A stretch of DNA of 64,000 bases. It comes from Ascochyta rabiei. Taxonomy: Eukaryota > Ascomycota > Dothideomycetes > Pleosporales > Didymellaceae. Each line of letters starts with the position of its first letter. Position 1 is the first letter of the stretch. Where the stretch lies: contig NC_082408.1 in assembly GCF_004011695.2 (NCBI RefSeq), forward strand, positions 667,501 through 731,500. Reading direction: 5' to 3'. Below, piece after piece: positions 1 to 12,274 of the stretch. The position numbers and the translations under genes were made by a program. The notes beneath the pieces are model-generated. The model ran no database searches. It worked only from the letters and a program-made list of their open reading frames with translations, and had not been told where the DNA came from.

Positions 1-33
1 GGAATATCCCTTTTGAAGTGTTAATCGGCACAT

Positions 34-1950
34 CTAGTGTCCCGGGCGTTGGTAGACCATTTTGCCACCTATCCAAGTCTCTCTTACAGTGACCTTTCGT
101 AGATCCTCCAAGTCCATGCCCTCCAATGGCTCGTCAAGCACAACCCAGTCCGCCCACGCACCCTCTTGTATGACACCAGCGTTACCCTCTAGAAAAGCAC
201 CGTACGCTGGGTTGATAGTAAAGCCCTTCAACGCGTCCTCAACGGTAAGCGTCTCGTCTGGATACCATCCAGTCTTGCCACCGCTGGGATCGAGGCCTGT
301 CAGTGGACTCCGCCGTGTGGTCGCTGCATACATGCCCTCGAAGATGCTGGCCGGCTCGACCGGGAAATCGCTACCAAGGACTGGGCCGAGAGAGAGGAGC
401 GAGCGCATTCTGTAAGCTTCATCTGCTGTTCGCTGTTTCCCGAGCCTAGATTCCGCATATCCCATGTCTGAGGTGGCGTGCGTTGGCTGGATGGAAGGAA
501 TGATGCCGAGCTCGAACATACGACGCTGGTCGTCTGGGTGAATAATTTGGGCGTGTTCGATACGGAAGCGATGCTGCTGTTGTTGACATTCCTTGAGCCT
601 TGTAATTTCCGGACATTGGAGCTTCAGAGTTATTTCAAAGGCGTCGATGGCCAGTCGATTCGCGCGATCTCCTATGGCATGAATGTTGACTTGGTAACCT
701 TCGGCCGCCCAGTTCTGAGTCAACGATGAGAGCACGGTTGCGTTTACGAGTAGTGAGCCAATCGAGCTCTCTTTGTCGCTGTAAGGGTCAATCATTGCGC
801 TTCCCCAGCTGCCGAGCGCCCCATCTGCAGTGTATTAATACGGTGTCAAACCAACAAGAGATGGCTACGTACCACCGAACAGCTTGACGCTGCGCACGTG
901 GAACATTCCATTGGTTGTGCTGATCTTCTTGACGTCATGCGGACAGAAGGTGTTGCGAGCGTCGCACTCTATCATTGCATTCACCCTCACAGTCCAGTCT
1001 TCATCAGTTGACAACCTCTCATACAGCTTCAAGTCGCCAGGAATGACACCAGCGTCGTGCATACCGACTATGCCAAGCTTGTTTAGTTCAGACATGGCGT
1101 CTTTGACAAATTTTGACTTGCGGTCCTTGCCAGGTTTTGGGTAGTATTCCAGTACCATGTCCATGGCGTTATCGCAAAAGATGCCTGTGGCTACAATCTC
1201 ACCTCCAGCGGGCACCTCAGGTAGTGGTGATGGAAGGAGATCAAGAATCATGTTGGATACCCAGATACAGTGCACTAGAACCTGTCAATGCCTCACACAT
1301 CGAAATCCTCCAGATGAAACTCACCGTCGACTCGGTCAAGCATGACATACTGGTCCTTGAAGGCTTCGTTGATTTCAAGGTCGGACTTTTCATGTGTCAA
1401 TCACTGGATGATCTTACAAAAGTCAAAAGGTACTCACTGTCGTCGGCCATTTGCCGTTGAACTTAGCCTGATCCCAACCGACGCCCCTCAACCATCGTTT
1501 GCTGGTGCCTTCTTCTGGATGACTTGCTTTGTACTGAACAAGTCGATCTTGTACCTCAGCCATTGACTCTGCTCCAAAGAGGCTTACAGAGTTAAGAAGC
1601 TCCCCCAATTGGATCAAATGCCCGTGTCCATCCCAGAAACCAGGGTAAACATATCCAGCACGTGCGTCCTTAACGGCGTCGTAGGACGAGTCTTGCTTGA
1701 TAAAGTCATCGTTGAAAACTCTCGAGAACTTCCCGTTCGAGATGCTGAAACACTCAGCTTGGTCCAGATCTGAAGAGAGCGTTTTGATGGAAGCATAGCA
1801 GTATGTTTCTTCAAATAGACTGCGAAATATCTTAAATCCAGTGTACTTTTGGATTGAAGCAGGGAGGAAACTCTGGAGACCTATTTGGTAAAGAACCATG
1901 CCCACTAGGACAGGCAATGTCACCCAGAACAAGACGTTATGTGTCGGCAT
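34..1950 (-). CDS. Amidohydrolase family 3 (YtcJ-like) with N-terminal membrane anchor
   Basis: Four exons on the minus strand: 1950-1438, 1385-1325, 1274-873 and 824-34, joined by GT-AG introns of 48-52 nt. The joins restore the family motifs: GFWDGHGHL (metal-binding HxH) in exon 1, RVDVHCIWVSN across exons 2-3, KLFGDGALGSWGSAM across exons 3-4, then HAIGDRA, RIEHAQ and GSDFPVEP in exon 4. These carry the His, Glu-His and Asp ligands of the metal-dependent hydrolase TIM barrel. The product is about 588 aa. Residues 5-25 are hydrophobic, so the enzyme is probably membrane-anchored or secretory. The start is the ATG at 1950; the reading frame upstream of it has no better ATG. The substrate cannot be told: relatives hydrolyse amide or imide bonds in varied small molecules. 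The family call is secure. Confidence 0.88.
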
Positions 1951-2705
1951 GATAGATCTGGTGCTGTAGAAGCACAATTGAGATGTCGATGCGATGTACC
2001 TCGCAGAATTTCGTATCGCCTATCTGTGGGACGTCCGCTGTTGGCCAATCAGAAGTGGACAAACACCGATCCCGGTAGCGTTCCCGGCCATCGTCAAGCC
2101 GCCGCTCGGCTCCCGTCTTTTTAGATGCATCAGCAAAAGCGATCGATTTGAACGCATGTTCGTACTTTCCAAGGTTGTGCTCTCTCCAGATGGTTCATGA
2201 GAGGCAGAGCTAGTGCCAGTTATGTAAGCTCAAACGCTTGGTCCGGCTGTTGGTTATACCGACCCCTGCAGGTGCGTGAAGCTTGCCTCATGCATGCACG
2301 ACCTCTTGTGCAAGACATACTGAGGCACCTCTATCTCACTCAAAAAGTTTCTCCATAATGCGACACTTGATCCCACCTTTACGCGCAGACTCCAGCTCTC
2401 ACGACTGTTGTAGAGCAAATCAGGCCAAATCGGAAACAGCGGTGAGCCTGGTGACTGCCGTCACTCACCGACGCGCGGAACGTTGCCTGCTCCCCGATCC
2501 TGTACTGAACGCCCCACAATCTTGCCTTGGCTTCAATGGGCATTGGACAGGAGGTCAGGTTCCCGTCCATAGCGAGGCTGGGCAACATGCGGAGCTAAGT
2601 GTGTGGACCGGGTGTCGCAATTGAAAGCATCAACCTCAATTTTCTGCTGCTGTTCAGCTTTTCATCTCGAATCGCGCTCGACAGAAGAGGTGATTGTACT
2701 AGCAT
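1951..2705. other. Intergenic, divergent promoter region
   Basis: This 755-base gap separates two divergently transcribed genes and should hold both promoters. No ORF with protein-like composition, repeat or RNA gene was seen. Confidence 0.5.
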
Positions 2706-4989
2706 ATGGCTACGCGGGAGCTTGATGAGCTTCGCAAGCAGCTAGAGACGCTCCAACGCTCGCACGACGCCTTACTAAAAAGCTTGTCCGCTTCGAACGG
2801 AAGCTTTGAACCCTCAGATGTTACACGGCTACGTCGGAACGCTACCCAGCGCGGAGATGCCGTCTTCGCCGACACATCCACGCTATCTGACGACAGTAGC
2901 GACGATGAGGACGAATTCTTCGTACAGAATGAGCTGCCGTCCCAGTCTTTTGATCATGAACATCTCCGCGAACATTTGAAGACCCACAATTGGGACGAAC
3001 ATGGCAGAGAGATCCTGGAATCCCTGGTCTCTGACCCTGCGAAGCTGTCGAAACAGCCGCATCTATTCCACCTAGGGCCGGGACCTGCCGAGGACCGCAG
3101 TCATTACTCTCATTTCCAGTACGTTGTTTTAGACAGCTGCAAACTTGTACTGACTTCCTCCAGGGTCTACAATGTCGGGCCTGATGGGCACCCCGAACTT
3201 GTTGAAGTCAGCTCGGCGGACAATGCCATGTCCAAAGCTACAGAAATCTGGCACTCTATTAGGGTATGTTCAAGAGTCTCTAGACAGATCATGGCAGCTC
3301 ACAGATGAAGGATATTGGGAAAACCAGCGAGAAAACGACTGCAGGTCGCATCACGTAGGTGCCTCGGTGTACACGAAGATCTCCGCTGACCAGTGCTAGT
3401 GTTGCAAGAGAGCCCTCGCCAATCTTGTTTGGTGCGTTGCATCTAACATTGCACAATGCGTTCGACATGGATGAGCTGTTCAGACATCTTGTACGCACGG
3501 AGGCGTCGTCCTCCCACATGTTCCGTGCTTTCACCGAAGATCCGCGTCATCAACGAACATTCTTCTTCACTTTCGAGTATTATACTATCATTGGAGATGA
3601 TTGCAAGCCTATGCAGTGGCAGCGTGCTGACACAGTGACAAGTTCGTCTGATAGCCATATACCCTTGAGTCGCTGCGGTGCTGTGGTTGCTCTAGCCCTA
3701 TTCGACGAGAACCCTCGTCGTGTTAGAAACAGAGCGAGAGGGTCCAAAACCAACTACGGCTGGGTACATGACATGTGGTCGCCGTACCAGGTACTCCAGC
3801 TTGAATGCTTCCCAGATTGGAAATCAACACCTATCAATGGTAAACCGTACACGTTTGAGACCGGCCATCGATACCTCAATGGACCCGAGGCATTCTTACA
3901 TGCACTGCTAACAGAATATCGAGATGCGAGGAAACGGTACGATGAAATTTACAAGCAAATTACCGAACTCGTCACACCACCGCTTGGCTTCCTTTTTGAT
4001 GAAGACGCTCGTCGGAAGAGACTATTCGAAGATAAACACTTTACCTGGACCCGTCGGTACTTCTACGCGCACCAAGCGTTAGGAAACGTCAACGATAGTA
4101 TTAAAGCCATGATCGACGCCTTCGAAGATACTTTCACCGAGGACGTATGGGATGGAGAAAGTAAGACCCTCTGGCCTCTGTACGAAGAGTCACCACGTAA
4201 CGATCACTGGAAGCGTCGACTGCGTTTGTTGAGGTTACAGTTCGAGCGTGAGATGAAGGAACTTCGTATCCTACAGAGGGAAAACAACGAGCGGCGCCAT
4301 GAGATCGAAACCTTGCAAGAGCAGCTTTTCTCTGGCACGAGCATTCAAGAGTCTAGAAAATCAGTCGAACTGGCTGATGTGACAGTGCATCAAGGATACA
4401 ATATCAAAGTCTTGACAATTGTCAATCTGTTCTTTATGGCGAGTCCCCTAACCCGACTCTGAACCTTGCGAGACTAACAGGCATAAAGCCTTTGACTTTT
4501 GTCACGTCGATCTTCGGAATGACGAACATGCCCGCCGAGCCTGCGCCGTACTGGCCATTCGCCATCACCCTTGTCGCAATTTGCGTCCCATTCTTTAGCA
4601 TTATTGGCTTCCTCTCCACCAAATACGGCTACCACGTCTGGGCCACCAAGACCCGACAGGTCTGGCGCTGGCTTCGTCCGAAACCAAAGTCTGAGGAAGA
4701 GGCAGAGACAGAGTATACAGGGCAAACGAGAAAAAACCGGAGCATGTCGACGGAAGAAGGTATGCGTATGAGAATAAGAGATAGGGAGCCTCTTCCAAGG
4801 CGTACTTTGCACCGACCACCGCCTAGCCATCCGCACATACAGGCCATGGTTGCTAGAATGGGTGAAGGAAGACAGAGCGGATTGACAAGGATGGGTACGC
4901 TGACAGAGACCCGAGGAGTAAACGAGGGAACGGAAAGCAGTGGAAGGACTACGAGGGATACGATCATTAGCATACAGGAGCCGCGATGA
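2706..4989 (+). CDS. CorA-like Mg2+ transporter domain protein
   Basis: Five exons: 2706-3118, 3164-3263, 3305-3354, 3400-4438 and 4489-4989, giving about 700 aa. Residues 1-25 form a coiled coil (DELRKQLETLQ...), followed by an acidic Ser/Asp stretch. A long cytosolic domain follows, with a coiled coil near the end (EREMKELRILQRENNERR). The C-terminus has two membrane segments. The first ends in FVTSIFGMTNMP, the fungal counterpart of the CorA GMN signature with Thr in place of the usual short GMN form. The second is the stretch PYWPFAITLVAICVPFFSII. A basic tail rich in Arg and Pro follows. The last intron is GC-AG (see findings). Many fungal proteins of this build are annotated as CorA-like; actual Mg2+ transport is inferred, not shown. 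Confidence 0.85.
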
Positions 4990-5543
4990 GATATGATACA
5001 CGACTGTACGATGGATGAGTTATGACGTTACGGCAGATCTTACAACCTTACATGACCTGATGGAAGCTTAATCGACGCACACGTTCGACACAAGTCATTC
5101 TTTGCACATATATCGCAAACATCAATTCTAGCCAGCTTATTCGAGACCATTTATTGGCGCACGCATCGATTTCCATAGTTGTGGCTGACCCCGCCTCTGC
5201 CCGACAGTTAGTCAGTATCGGCTTTGTTTAGGCCACCCTCAGCGAGGAGTCGCCAATGGCAAGCGTTGATAAGCGTTATCTAACAGCCCTTTAGCCCTTT
5301 GATCCTGAGATGTCTCAGCCCTTTTGCTGTAACATCACGGGGTTGTTGCCCAGGACTGCTAGCTGCTGCACTGTCTCAAACTGTGCGCCTTCCTCGTGCG
5401 TGACGATGACCTTCCGCATCAGGCAAGGAGTGAGTACCTGTACTACAATTATAGGTTCACATATATGAAGAGAGTTATTTCAACGAGCAAAAAACTCTTT
5501 ACAAGCAAGACTGCTAGAATCCCAAAAGCTCGTAATTGACAAT
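4990..5543. other. Intergenic
   Basis: This gap of about 550 bases holds the 3' end of the CorA-like gene and the upstream region of the SDR. Its only notable content is a 34-codon ORF on the minus strand at 5315-5419, listed separately. Confidence 0.4.
5315..5419 (-). CDS. Possible small ORF, unrecognised
   Basis: This 34-codon ORF runs from an ATG (5419-5417) to TGA (5317-5315). Its composition is protein-like: charged and amphipathic, starting MRKVIVTHEEGAQFE and ending PVMLQQKG. The same frame stays open for some codons upstream, so it could instead be a terminal exon or a gene relic. No family was recognised and no splice partner could be fixed. It is kept only because the residue pattern looks less random than the neighbouring frames. 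Confidence 0.15.
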   Translation of the reverse strand: MRKVIVTHEEGAQFETVQQLAVLGNNPVMLQQKG

Positions 5544-6422
5544 ATGTTCTCCGCCAACACCAAACCCTACAGCCTCCCTCCCAACGCCACATAGCTCATC
5601 ACTGGTTGTTCTTCCGGTATAGGTAAAGCCCTGGCTTTCACCATTGCCTCCAGATCGTCTCACAACCTTGTCGCTACCGCTCGAAACCCAAACGATCTCG
5701 CCTATCTCCCCGACGACAGCCCAAAGATCCTTAAATTGCAACTCGACGTCACTTCTCCTGATAATGTCAGTCTTGTCCTGGACAGAGCTGTTCAAAAGTT
5801 CGGTACCGTCGATGTGCTCGTCAACAGCGCAGGCTATGCATTGTCTGGAGACACCGAGTCCGCTACCGAATCCGAGGCTCACGAGATCATGGAGACAAAC
5901 TTCTTCGGCACTGTGAGGACAACGCTTGCTGCCCTTCCAACCATGCGCAGTGGCGGAAGAGGTGGACTGGTGATGAACATATCCTCCGTCGCTGGAGTTT
6001 GTGCTTTTCCCGGTCATGCATTCTATCACGCGTCTAAACACGCAGTTGAAGGCTGGACAGAGAGTGTTGCTAAGGAGATGGACTCAGATTGGGGTATTTC
6101 TTTTTGCATCGTCGAGCCTGCTGCAGTCAAGACCAATTTTGAAGGCCACTCTAAGAAGAACACTGCACCGCACTCTGCGTACGCAGATCCCAAGATGCCT
6201 GCCAGGATGTTGCAGAAGTACGTTGATGCCGGGTTGAAACAGGGTGTTGGTATGGAGCCAGCGGACGTTGCGAGGGTGCTATATGAGGTGGCATGTAGGG
6301 GGGAGAAGGTGCCCTTGCATTTGCCATTGAGCGTGAACGCTCTAAAATTGATCAAAGGGGCTTTTGAGGAGAAGCTGAAGAAGCTGGAGGAGAGCAAAGG
6401 GGTCAGTGAGAGTCTCAGTTGA
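5544..6422 (+). pseudogene. Short-chain dehydrogenase/reductase, interrupted by in-frame TAG
   Basis: The frame starts at ATG 5544 and would encode about 292 aa without introns, but codon 17 (5592-5594) is TAG. After it the frame reads LITGCSSGIGKALA, the nucleotide-binding TGxxxGIG loop of classical SDRs. Relatives usually read WLITG here, so the stop sits where Trp (TGG) is expected. Downstream come LDVTS, NSAGYA (NAG-type motif), NISSVAG, and the catalytic YHASK (YxxxK) with its upstream Ser, then the C-terminal substrate-binding part, ending at TGA 6420-6422. No plausible short intron removes the TAG, and no ATG lies between it and the Rossmann motif. The rest of the frame is intact, so the lesion is recent, an assembly error, or read through. 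The natural substrate is unknown. Confidence 0.8.
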
Positions 6423-7243
6423 CTTGATGTGCAAGTCATCTACGAATATCAGACGCTATATCAGTCTTACAATCAAACTTTTTCGCTATGGCCACCAGAA
6501 AGAGTTTTGGACTGTGCGGTATGCCGTGAAACCACATGAGTAAGGTTCTGTAGTGTTGATCGATGATTGACAGGGGAGCTGTCTAAGCTGGGCTGTTAAT
6601 ACTCGACACGTAGAACTAACGCAATGGTGATCTTGCGAGGGAAACAGATTTTGCAGCCCTTGGAGACGCCTTCGGTGAGCTCCCATTAGTATTTTCTTTC
6701 AAGGAGAATTTCATCAATCTGTAAGGCTCGTGGCGGGAGAGTGGCGGGATTCGCTGACAGGGGAACAGAGAAGAGAGCAGGGCATTTGCGTGACTCCATC
6801 TCGACGGTATCCCGGCGACAACTTTCGCACTCTCCAGGATGAAAGAGTGGCAGGCGTCTGTAGCTAAAGCCGAGCGCGATGGCCCCCGCCGATGGCCCCC
6901 GCCGATGGGGATGACCAAAAGCTGCTTGGCGGGGACTCGGTGTTCCGCTTCAAACGTTTGTCAGCTGCAGACCAAGCCACAAAAGTGAGCCAAGGAACTG
7001 ATGTAGTAAGCTTCAGTTCACACGTGACCATAGGTGCGTCTGCAATGCGTGATGCCAACACAGCAACACTATATGTATTACATCAGCGATGCGCAAAGTC
7101 CAAGCCGGACTCTGTCAGCATAATGGGCGAAGATGGCTCCGCGATGGAGTATAAGACCAAACTGGTCACCTTATTGTGAAGGCATCAAACACCACAGCGG
7201 CTTCCCAATCTTCGTACCATTACCCAGTCTCATCACAATCAAC
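6423..7243. other. Intergenic
   Basis: No supported gene lies in these roughly 820 bases. A 13-nt direct repeat (gatggcccccgcc) sits at about 6878-6905. Open frames here lack protein-like composition or family motifs. Confidence 0.4.
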
Positions 7244-8262
7244 ATGTCCAGAATCCTCACTGTATTCGGTGCCACTGGCAACCAGGGTGGTTCGGTCATC
7301 AAGCACATCCTCGCAGATCCAGTCCTCTTTAAGACCTTCAAGATCCGCGGCATCACTCGTGACATTTCCAAGCCCGCAGCTCAAGCTTTGGCTAATCAGG
7401 GTGTCGATATGAAGGCTGTATGTATCTGCACATCACATTTTGCACATAGACTGACGATAGACAGGCTGACTTGAGCAGCAAATCTTCCGTCACAGAGGCT
7501 CTGCAGGGATCCGACACTGTTTTCCTCGTCACCAACTATTGGGAGAGTGCCAAGTACGACGTGGAGTTTAGCCAAGGCAAGAACGTCGCAGACGCCGCAA
7601 AAGAAGTTGGTGTCCAACACCTGATCTTTTCTTCGTTGTTGCATGTTGGCAAGGTTACAGAAGGTCGCCTTTCACATGTTCCCCACTTCGAGGCGAAGGC
7701 AGACATTGAGCAGTACATCAAAGCCAGCGGCGTCCCCGCCTCATTCTACTTGCCCGGCTACTTCATGTCCAATTTCCATATGATGGTGCAGAAGGGCGAA
7801 GATGGATCCCTGAGTCTCGCCCTGCCGGTTGGCAAGGACGCAAAGTTCCCGCTCATTGACGCCGCCGAAGATACCGGTAAGTTGTGCAAGGCTGCGGGCC
7901 TTAATTTTGCATGCAGGATACCTGACTGACCGACAATAGGCAAATTTATCAAAGCTATCATCAAGAACCGTGATGCTACCCTTGGCAAGCAGCTTCTCGG
8001 CGCTGAGAAATACTATACAGCCGAGCAGATTTTGTCTGAGCTTGAGGCCACCACTAGCAAGAAGACGAACTACATCCAGTTGTCAGCTGAGCAGTACAAG
8101 AGCTTTCTGCCAAGCTTCATGGCGGAAGAGATGCTGGAAAACCACCTGTTTGTCGAGAATCCAGGCTACTACAATGGCGCGGAGCTCGATGAGAGCCATG
8201 AGATCTTGGAGGACAAGCTCATCACTTGGAAGGAGTACATCGTCAAGAGTGGCGCCTTCTAA
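7244..8262 (+). CDS. NmrA-like NAD(P)-binding protein
   Basis: Three exons: 7244-7417, 7465-7876 and 7940-8262, giving 302 aa. The N-terminus reads ILTVFGATGNQGGSV, the GxxGxxG dinucleotide loop of the NmrA/HSCARG branch of atypical SDRs. It continues with IRGITRDISKPAAQALA, then FLVTNYW and FYLPGYFMSNFHMM, all typical of the family. No YxxxK catalytic pair is evident, as expected for family members that sense NAD(P) or act as non-classical reductases. The introns are 47 and 63 nt. A broken relative lies at 51482-52119. The role could be redox sensing or a reductase; the sequence does not decide. Confidence 0.9.
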
Positions 8263-9094
8263 AGACTTAATTGGAGACGGAAAGGAGTCCGGAGATAGTG
8301 ACTACGCCATTCTAGTACGATAAATTTCAATCTAAATTTACTCTCAACTCAAGCTGTCATCTTGGTTGATAGTCTTCGCCAAGCCACCAGTGAAGGAGCG
8401 GCGAAGCGGGAGCTAGGGCGCAACCTTGAAGCATAACCGATCCCCCCACCTTAAACGCATGGCACCTCTCAATATTCACAAGCCCAGTTCGATGAAAAAG
8501 GCTGCGTAGCAACTTCATACCGCCGCTGTCGGCAGATGGAGTGCAATCAAATACCACCCTTCTGTATAAACTGCGCACCCAGCCAGCAGGAGTCCTTTGA
8601 TGATCATAAACTGATTTCATCAAGGTGTGTAGTCGCCGCCGATAGGAGCAAATGATTGGGAAGATTTTTGCCGCTGTGTTGGCCTGAAATGTGCCGTGGG
8701 TTGAGCTCAAGTCAGCCGCGAGCCCCATGCACATTGCATCGTTAGAAGTAAGCTTATCTGCAGTAAAGGCAAGTCCCATCGCACATCTTCATTTCCTGCG
8801 CCACGTGCCTGGTAAGGTTTCTTATGATGAAAGTTTCCACAGAAGCGGGCGTGGCCGCTCAAGTAAGCACTAAAAAATTATTCCAGTGCTGTCGGTTCGC
8901 TCAGTGCTTACTGGTAAGTTTCACTACGCGCTCTGAGATGCTCGTCATCCTCCAATCTTTTGCTCGCTTAGAATGCCAAGTAGTGCTGTGCCTCACACTC
9001 GCAGTATGCCTGTCGGACCGATTTCGCAAGGGTGATATATCCATCATGCAGCCTCACTTGTGCTCCTGCGCCTCCAGACACGTTGATTTCGAAC
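8263..9094. other. Intergenic
   Basis: About 830 bases between two plus-strand genes. Overlapping open frames exist on both strands, but none has recognisable motifs or splice structure. Confidence 0.4.
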
Positions 9095-11228
9095 ATGGCG
9101 GAAAGGGTGTCTCATGATAGCGCACGTCCGGAAACATTCGTCTCCGCGACACACTCATACACAGCTCTTCCACGAGGACCACAAGACAACGTGTCCGGTG
9201 TCTCAACCCCAAGCATGACAGAACAGTCTGTTCAAAATCCTACAACAAACAAGAACCTTGCGTCCGTGAAAGAACAAAGCGTTGATGGCACCCACGCAAC
9301 TCTAGCACGGAGCGCTGTCCAAGAATGGTTCTCTACTATCTTAGATGCGTTATTGTCGTTGGCTCCATTATTCTTCCTGGGTACGTTGGTCTAGGTCAAT
9401 GCACTGGAGCGGACTTGGCTAATCAATACCATAGTCATTGCAAGTCTGAGTCTCTCCCTTGACGGCAAGCCCATATCTTCTTTCGGACAGAATATCAAGG
9501 CGATTACCTTGCTGTCGCCAACCATATTCCCGATAGTTTACGCAGCCATTCTCGGGAAGGTGCTTCGGCGCATAGGCCTTTTCAAAGCGGAACGAAGTTC
9601 TACTATTGGTGTAAGTACCTAGACTTAAGTTGTTTGTAGCCCCCTATACTGACATCGGCCAGACCCTGGAGCAACTCATAGGTAGCCAATCCTTCTTCGC
9701 AAGCATAGAAAGGCAATTCGGAATGCGACGCATCAGCTTCCTTGGTGTTGCGATCATTGCGGCATGGCTCTTGTCTCCTGTAGGCGGACAGTCTTCTCTC
9801 AGGCTCTTATCGACAACACTTTCAAAAACCGCTGTCGACGGCGCAGTGAGATATCTACCTTCGGAGACTTTCAGAAACGACACTCTGTTTGGCGTGGCAA
9901 TGGCGGAAACCACCTGGGGTCGCTACGCGCCCCTCTACATGACATCCCTGCAGACCTCCCGGCTGACAGTCAACGCATCTAGAGACCTGTTTGGCAATGT
10001 ACGAATCCCGGATATAACCTCCTTAGACACGGCCAGTGACCCAACTGTCGTGGTTTCCGACTGGCGGCACGTGCCTGAAGATGGGGATATTTCGTACACT
10101 TCTCTCCTTGGCTACCCCACCATCGACGTCCCAAGAGTTGGCAACGTCTTGTTCACGATTGAATCCACGTATTGGGAAGTTCGCTGCAACCCCTTCACCA
10201 AAGGTGCTCCTTTTGTGCTCAACGAGACGATAGATGTGGACCCGTACAAAGGACACCTTGGTCCAGGTACTGCAAGTACGAGTTTCGCCATGTTGCTCAA
10301 AGACTCTGGTGGATTCAACACCTCACTGCCCGGCAATCGCAAGATTCAATTGGGGTTCGACTATGTATCGAAAATTTCCATGAACTCAGCCATCAACTCA
10401 TCTTGTGCAGCTTCTCTCCAGCTGGTCGAATCCGAAGTCGGCTGTGACACCGGTATCTGCAGAGTGCAAAGAATGCGAGACTCGAAGCGGGACCCACTGT
10501 ATCTTTTAGGGCAGCCAAGCTACTGGGGCAACGACAGAAGCTGGTCGGGCTTGTTCCGGATGCTCTGCGAGACCATGCCAGGCACTGACCTGGGTCCGGA
10601 TAACCCGCTAACGAGAAGCTCTGAGCTTGTCGAGCGGTTCATTTACGATCCGTCTCTCAAGACACTGTCCACCTCTGGAGTCGACAAGTACAAAAACACA
10701 AAGGCCTACTGGCTCAACATGACTGATATACCCGTGGAAATGTTCAGTCGGCGCCTGCAAACAGCCATGAACACGTTCTGGGACTCGACGATCGAATTGG
10801 AATACCGATTAGGAAACCTGACCCATCAAGATATCGAGGGAGGAAACACTACACTAAAGAACTGGAACTCAACAACCGCGACGGGCATGCGCTACGACGG
10901 AGAGCATTACGTATGCCACGTCCCTTTCGCCGTGCTAACCATCGCCATCTCCTTCCTCCTATTCGTTGCAGCAGCCGTCTCCGTCGTTCTTGGTTTCATG
11001 ACTAGAGCGCCAGATATCCTGGGTTACGTCTCCACCTACGCTCGCGACGACCCCTATTTTGGGCATCACGTCCCCTCGCACATGGACGGCTTGGAGACTG
11101 CCAGGGCACTTCGAGACGTCCGCGTCATTGTTGGGGATGTGCACAAGGAAGACGAGGTGGGACATGTCGCGTTCGCGTCGATGGAGAGGGAGCCAGATCG
11201 AGTCAATAAGCAGAGGCTGTACGATTAG
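9095..11228 (+). CDS. Fungal multi-pass membrane protein with large extracellular domain
   Basis: Three exons: 9095-9380, 9435-9610 and 9663-11228, giving 675 aa. A Ser/Thr-rich N-terminus of about 75 residues is followed by three membrane segments: WFSTILDALLSLAPLFFL, the stretch around FPIVYAAILG, and FLGVAIIAAWLLSP followed by the marked motif VGGQSSLRLLST. A domain of about 400 residues follows, with several NxS/T sites (NASRD, NSSCA, NMTD, NLTH, NSTT) and paired cysteines, so it probably lies outside the cell. A fourth segment (AVLTIAISFLLFVAAAVSVVLG) precedes a cytosolic tail with YARDDPYFGHH. I recognise the style as a large family of uncharacterised membrane proteins in filamentous ascomycetes. 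No enzyme motif is visible and no function is assigned. Confidence 0.8.
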
Positions 11229-12219
11229 AGATGTTGGAATCTATATCTCTTGCTATAGGATCAATTGATTGTAACATTAGATGACAGCAAAAGCTACCAG
11301 AGAGCTCTAGGCCTCGATATCGAAGCATAAGCCAAGTACAGATACATAGTAATGTATAACGCGCAATCATAGTCAATGATGACACATGACCCGCACACTT
11401 TTTGCCCCACTTCTTGACGTGATGTAACGCATGCACTGCACACTCTAGGAGATGCTGATTTGTACCCTGTCCGCTAGCTGCACCAACTCCATCGACGCCG
11501 TAGGCTCCCACGACGCAGGTACTTACATCCACGTAAACCAATGCCTCATTTGAAACTCTAATCCCGGTTTTGCCAGAGCCTATACCATAACCCGCTCACG
11601 CTGGCTTGCACTCCAACATCCATGCCAGCATCGAGACTGGATGGCTTCATTCTGAGTGTATGGTAAAGATGTGATGGGCATGAGGTGAGACGACGGAGGA
11701 AAGAACTAGCAGGGTGATTTATCGAGTAATGGAAAGGCATTTCGAGTCAGCAGGCTCCACCTTACATCACAAAGAATCGCGAGAAGCGCTGCGATTTTGA
11801 ATATGAGGAGCTGTACAGACACAAGGCAGGGAAATGAGTTGTGAAGTCAAGAAGTCCAATCAATTTGGTCTCTGCAACAACAGACCTGTCAATCTCTCAA
11901 TGACATGTGTCGCAGAGCCATATATGTAACGCCAGTATCCCATTCTCCCAGGGTATGTTGCCTCCGATGTGTATAATGCAAACCTTTTCTGGACCTGAAC
12001 GCCGTTGTATATGCAGGGGTATCTCCATCCGTATCCGTCCCAGACCGTCATGCAGCCCACCGTGAATCCATCGTCATTCCATCATCGTAATCCATCACTG
12101 CACTGTTTGGTACAATCGCTTTTCCGAGACCCAGCTCGTCAATCTAAACGTGGCCTGCCACATCTGTCTATCAGTAACTGTCAAGCCATGACCGGCGTGG
12201 AGAGAGTCCATGCGAAACG
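11229..12219. other. Intergenic, convergent 3' ends
   Basis: About 1 kb between two convergent genes. No protein-like ORF, tRNA or repeat was seen. Part of it must be 3' UTR of both neighbours. Confidence 0.4.
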
Positions 12220-12274
12220 CTAAATGCAAAACAAGAAAACAGATTCTAGGCAAGCAGAAGTTCAATGCTGAAGC

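Noticed and set aside
6892..7179. A 95-codon plus-strand frame just before the NmrA-like gene
   Set aside because: It begins inside a short GC-rich direct repeat, has no motif and ends within the probable promoter of the NmrA-like gene.
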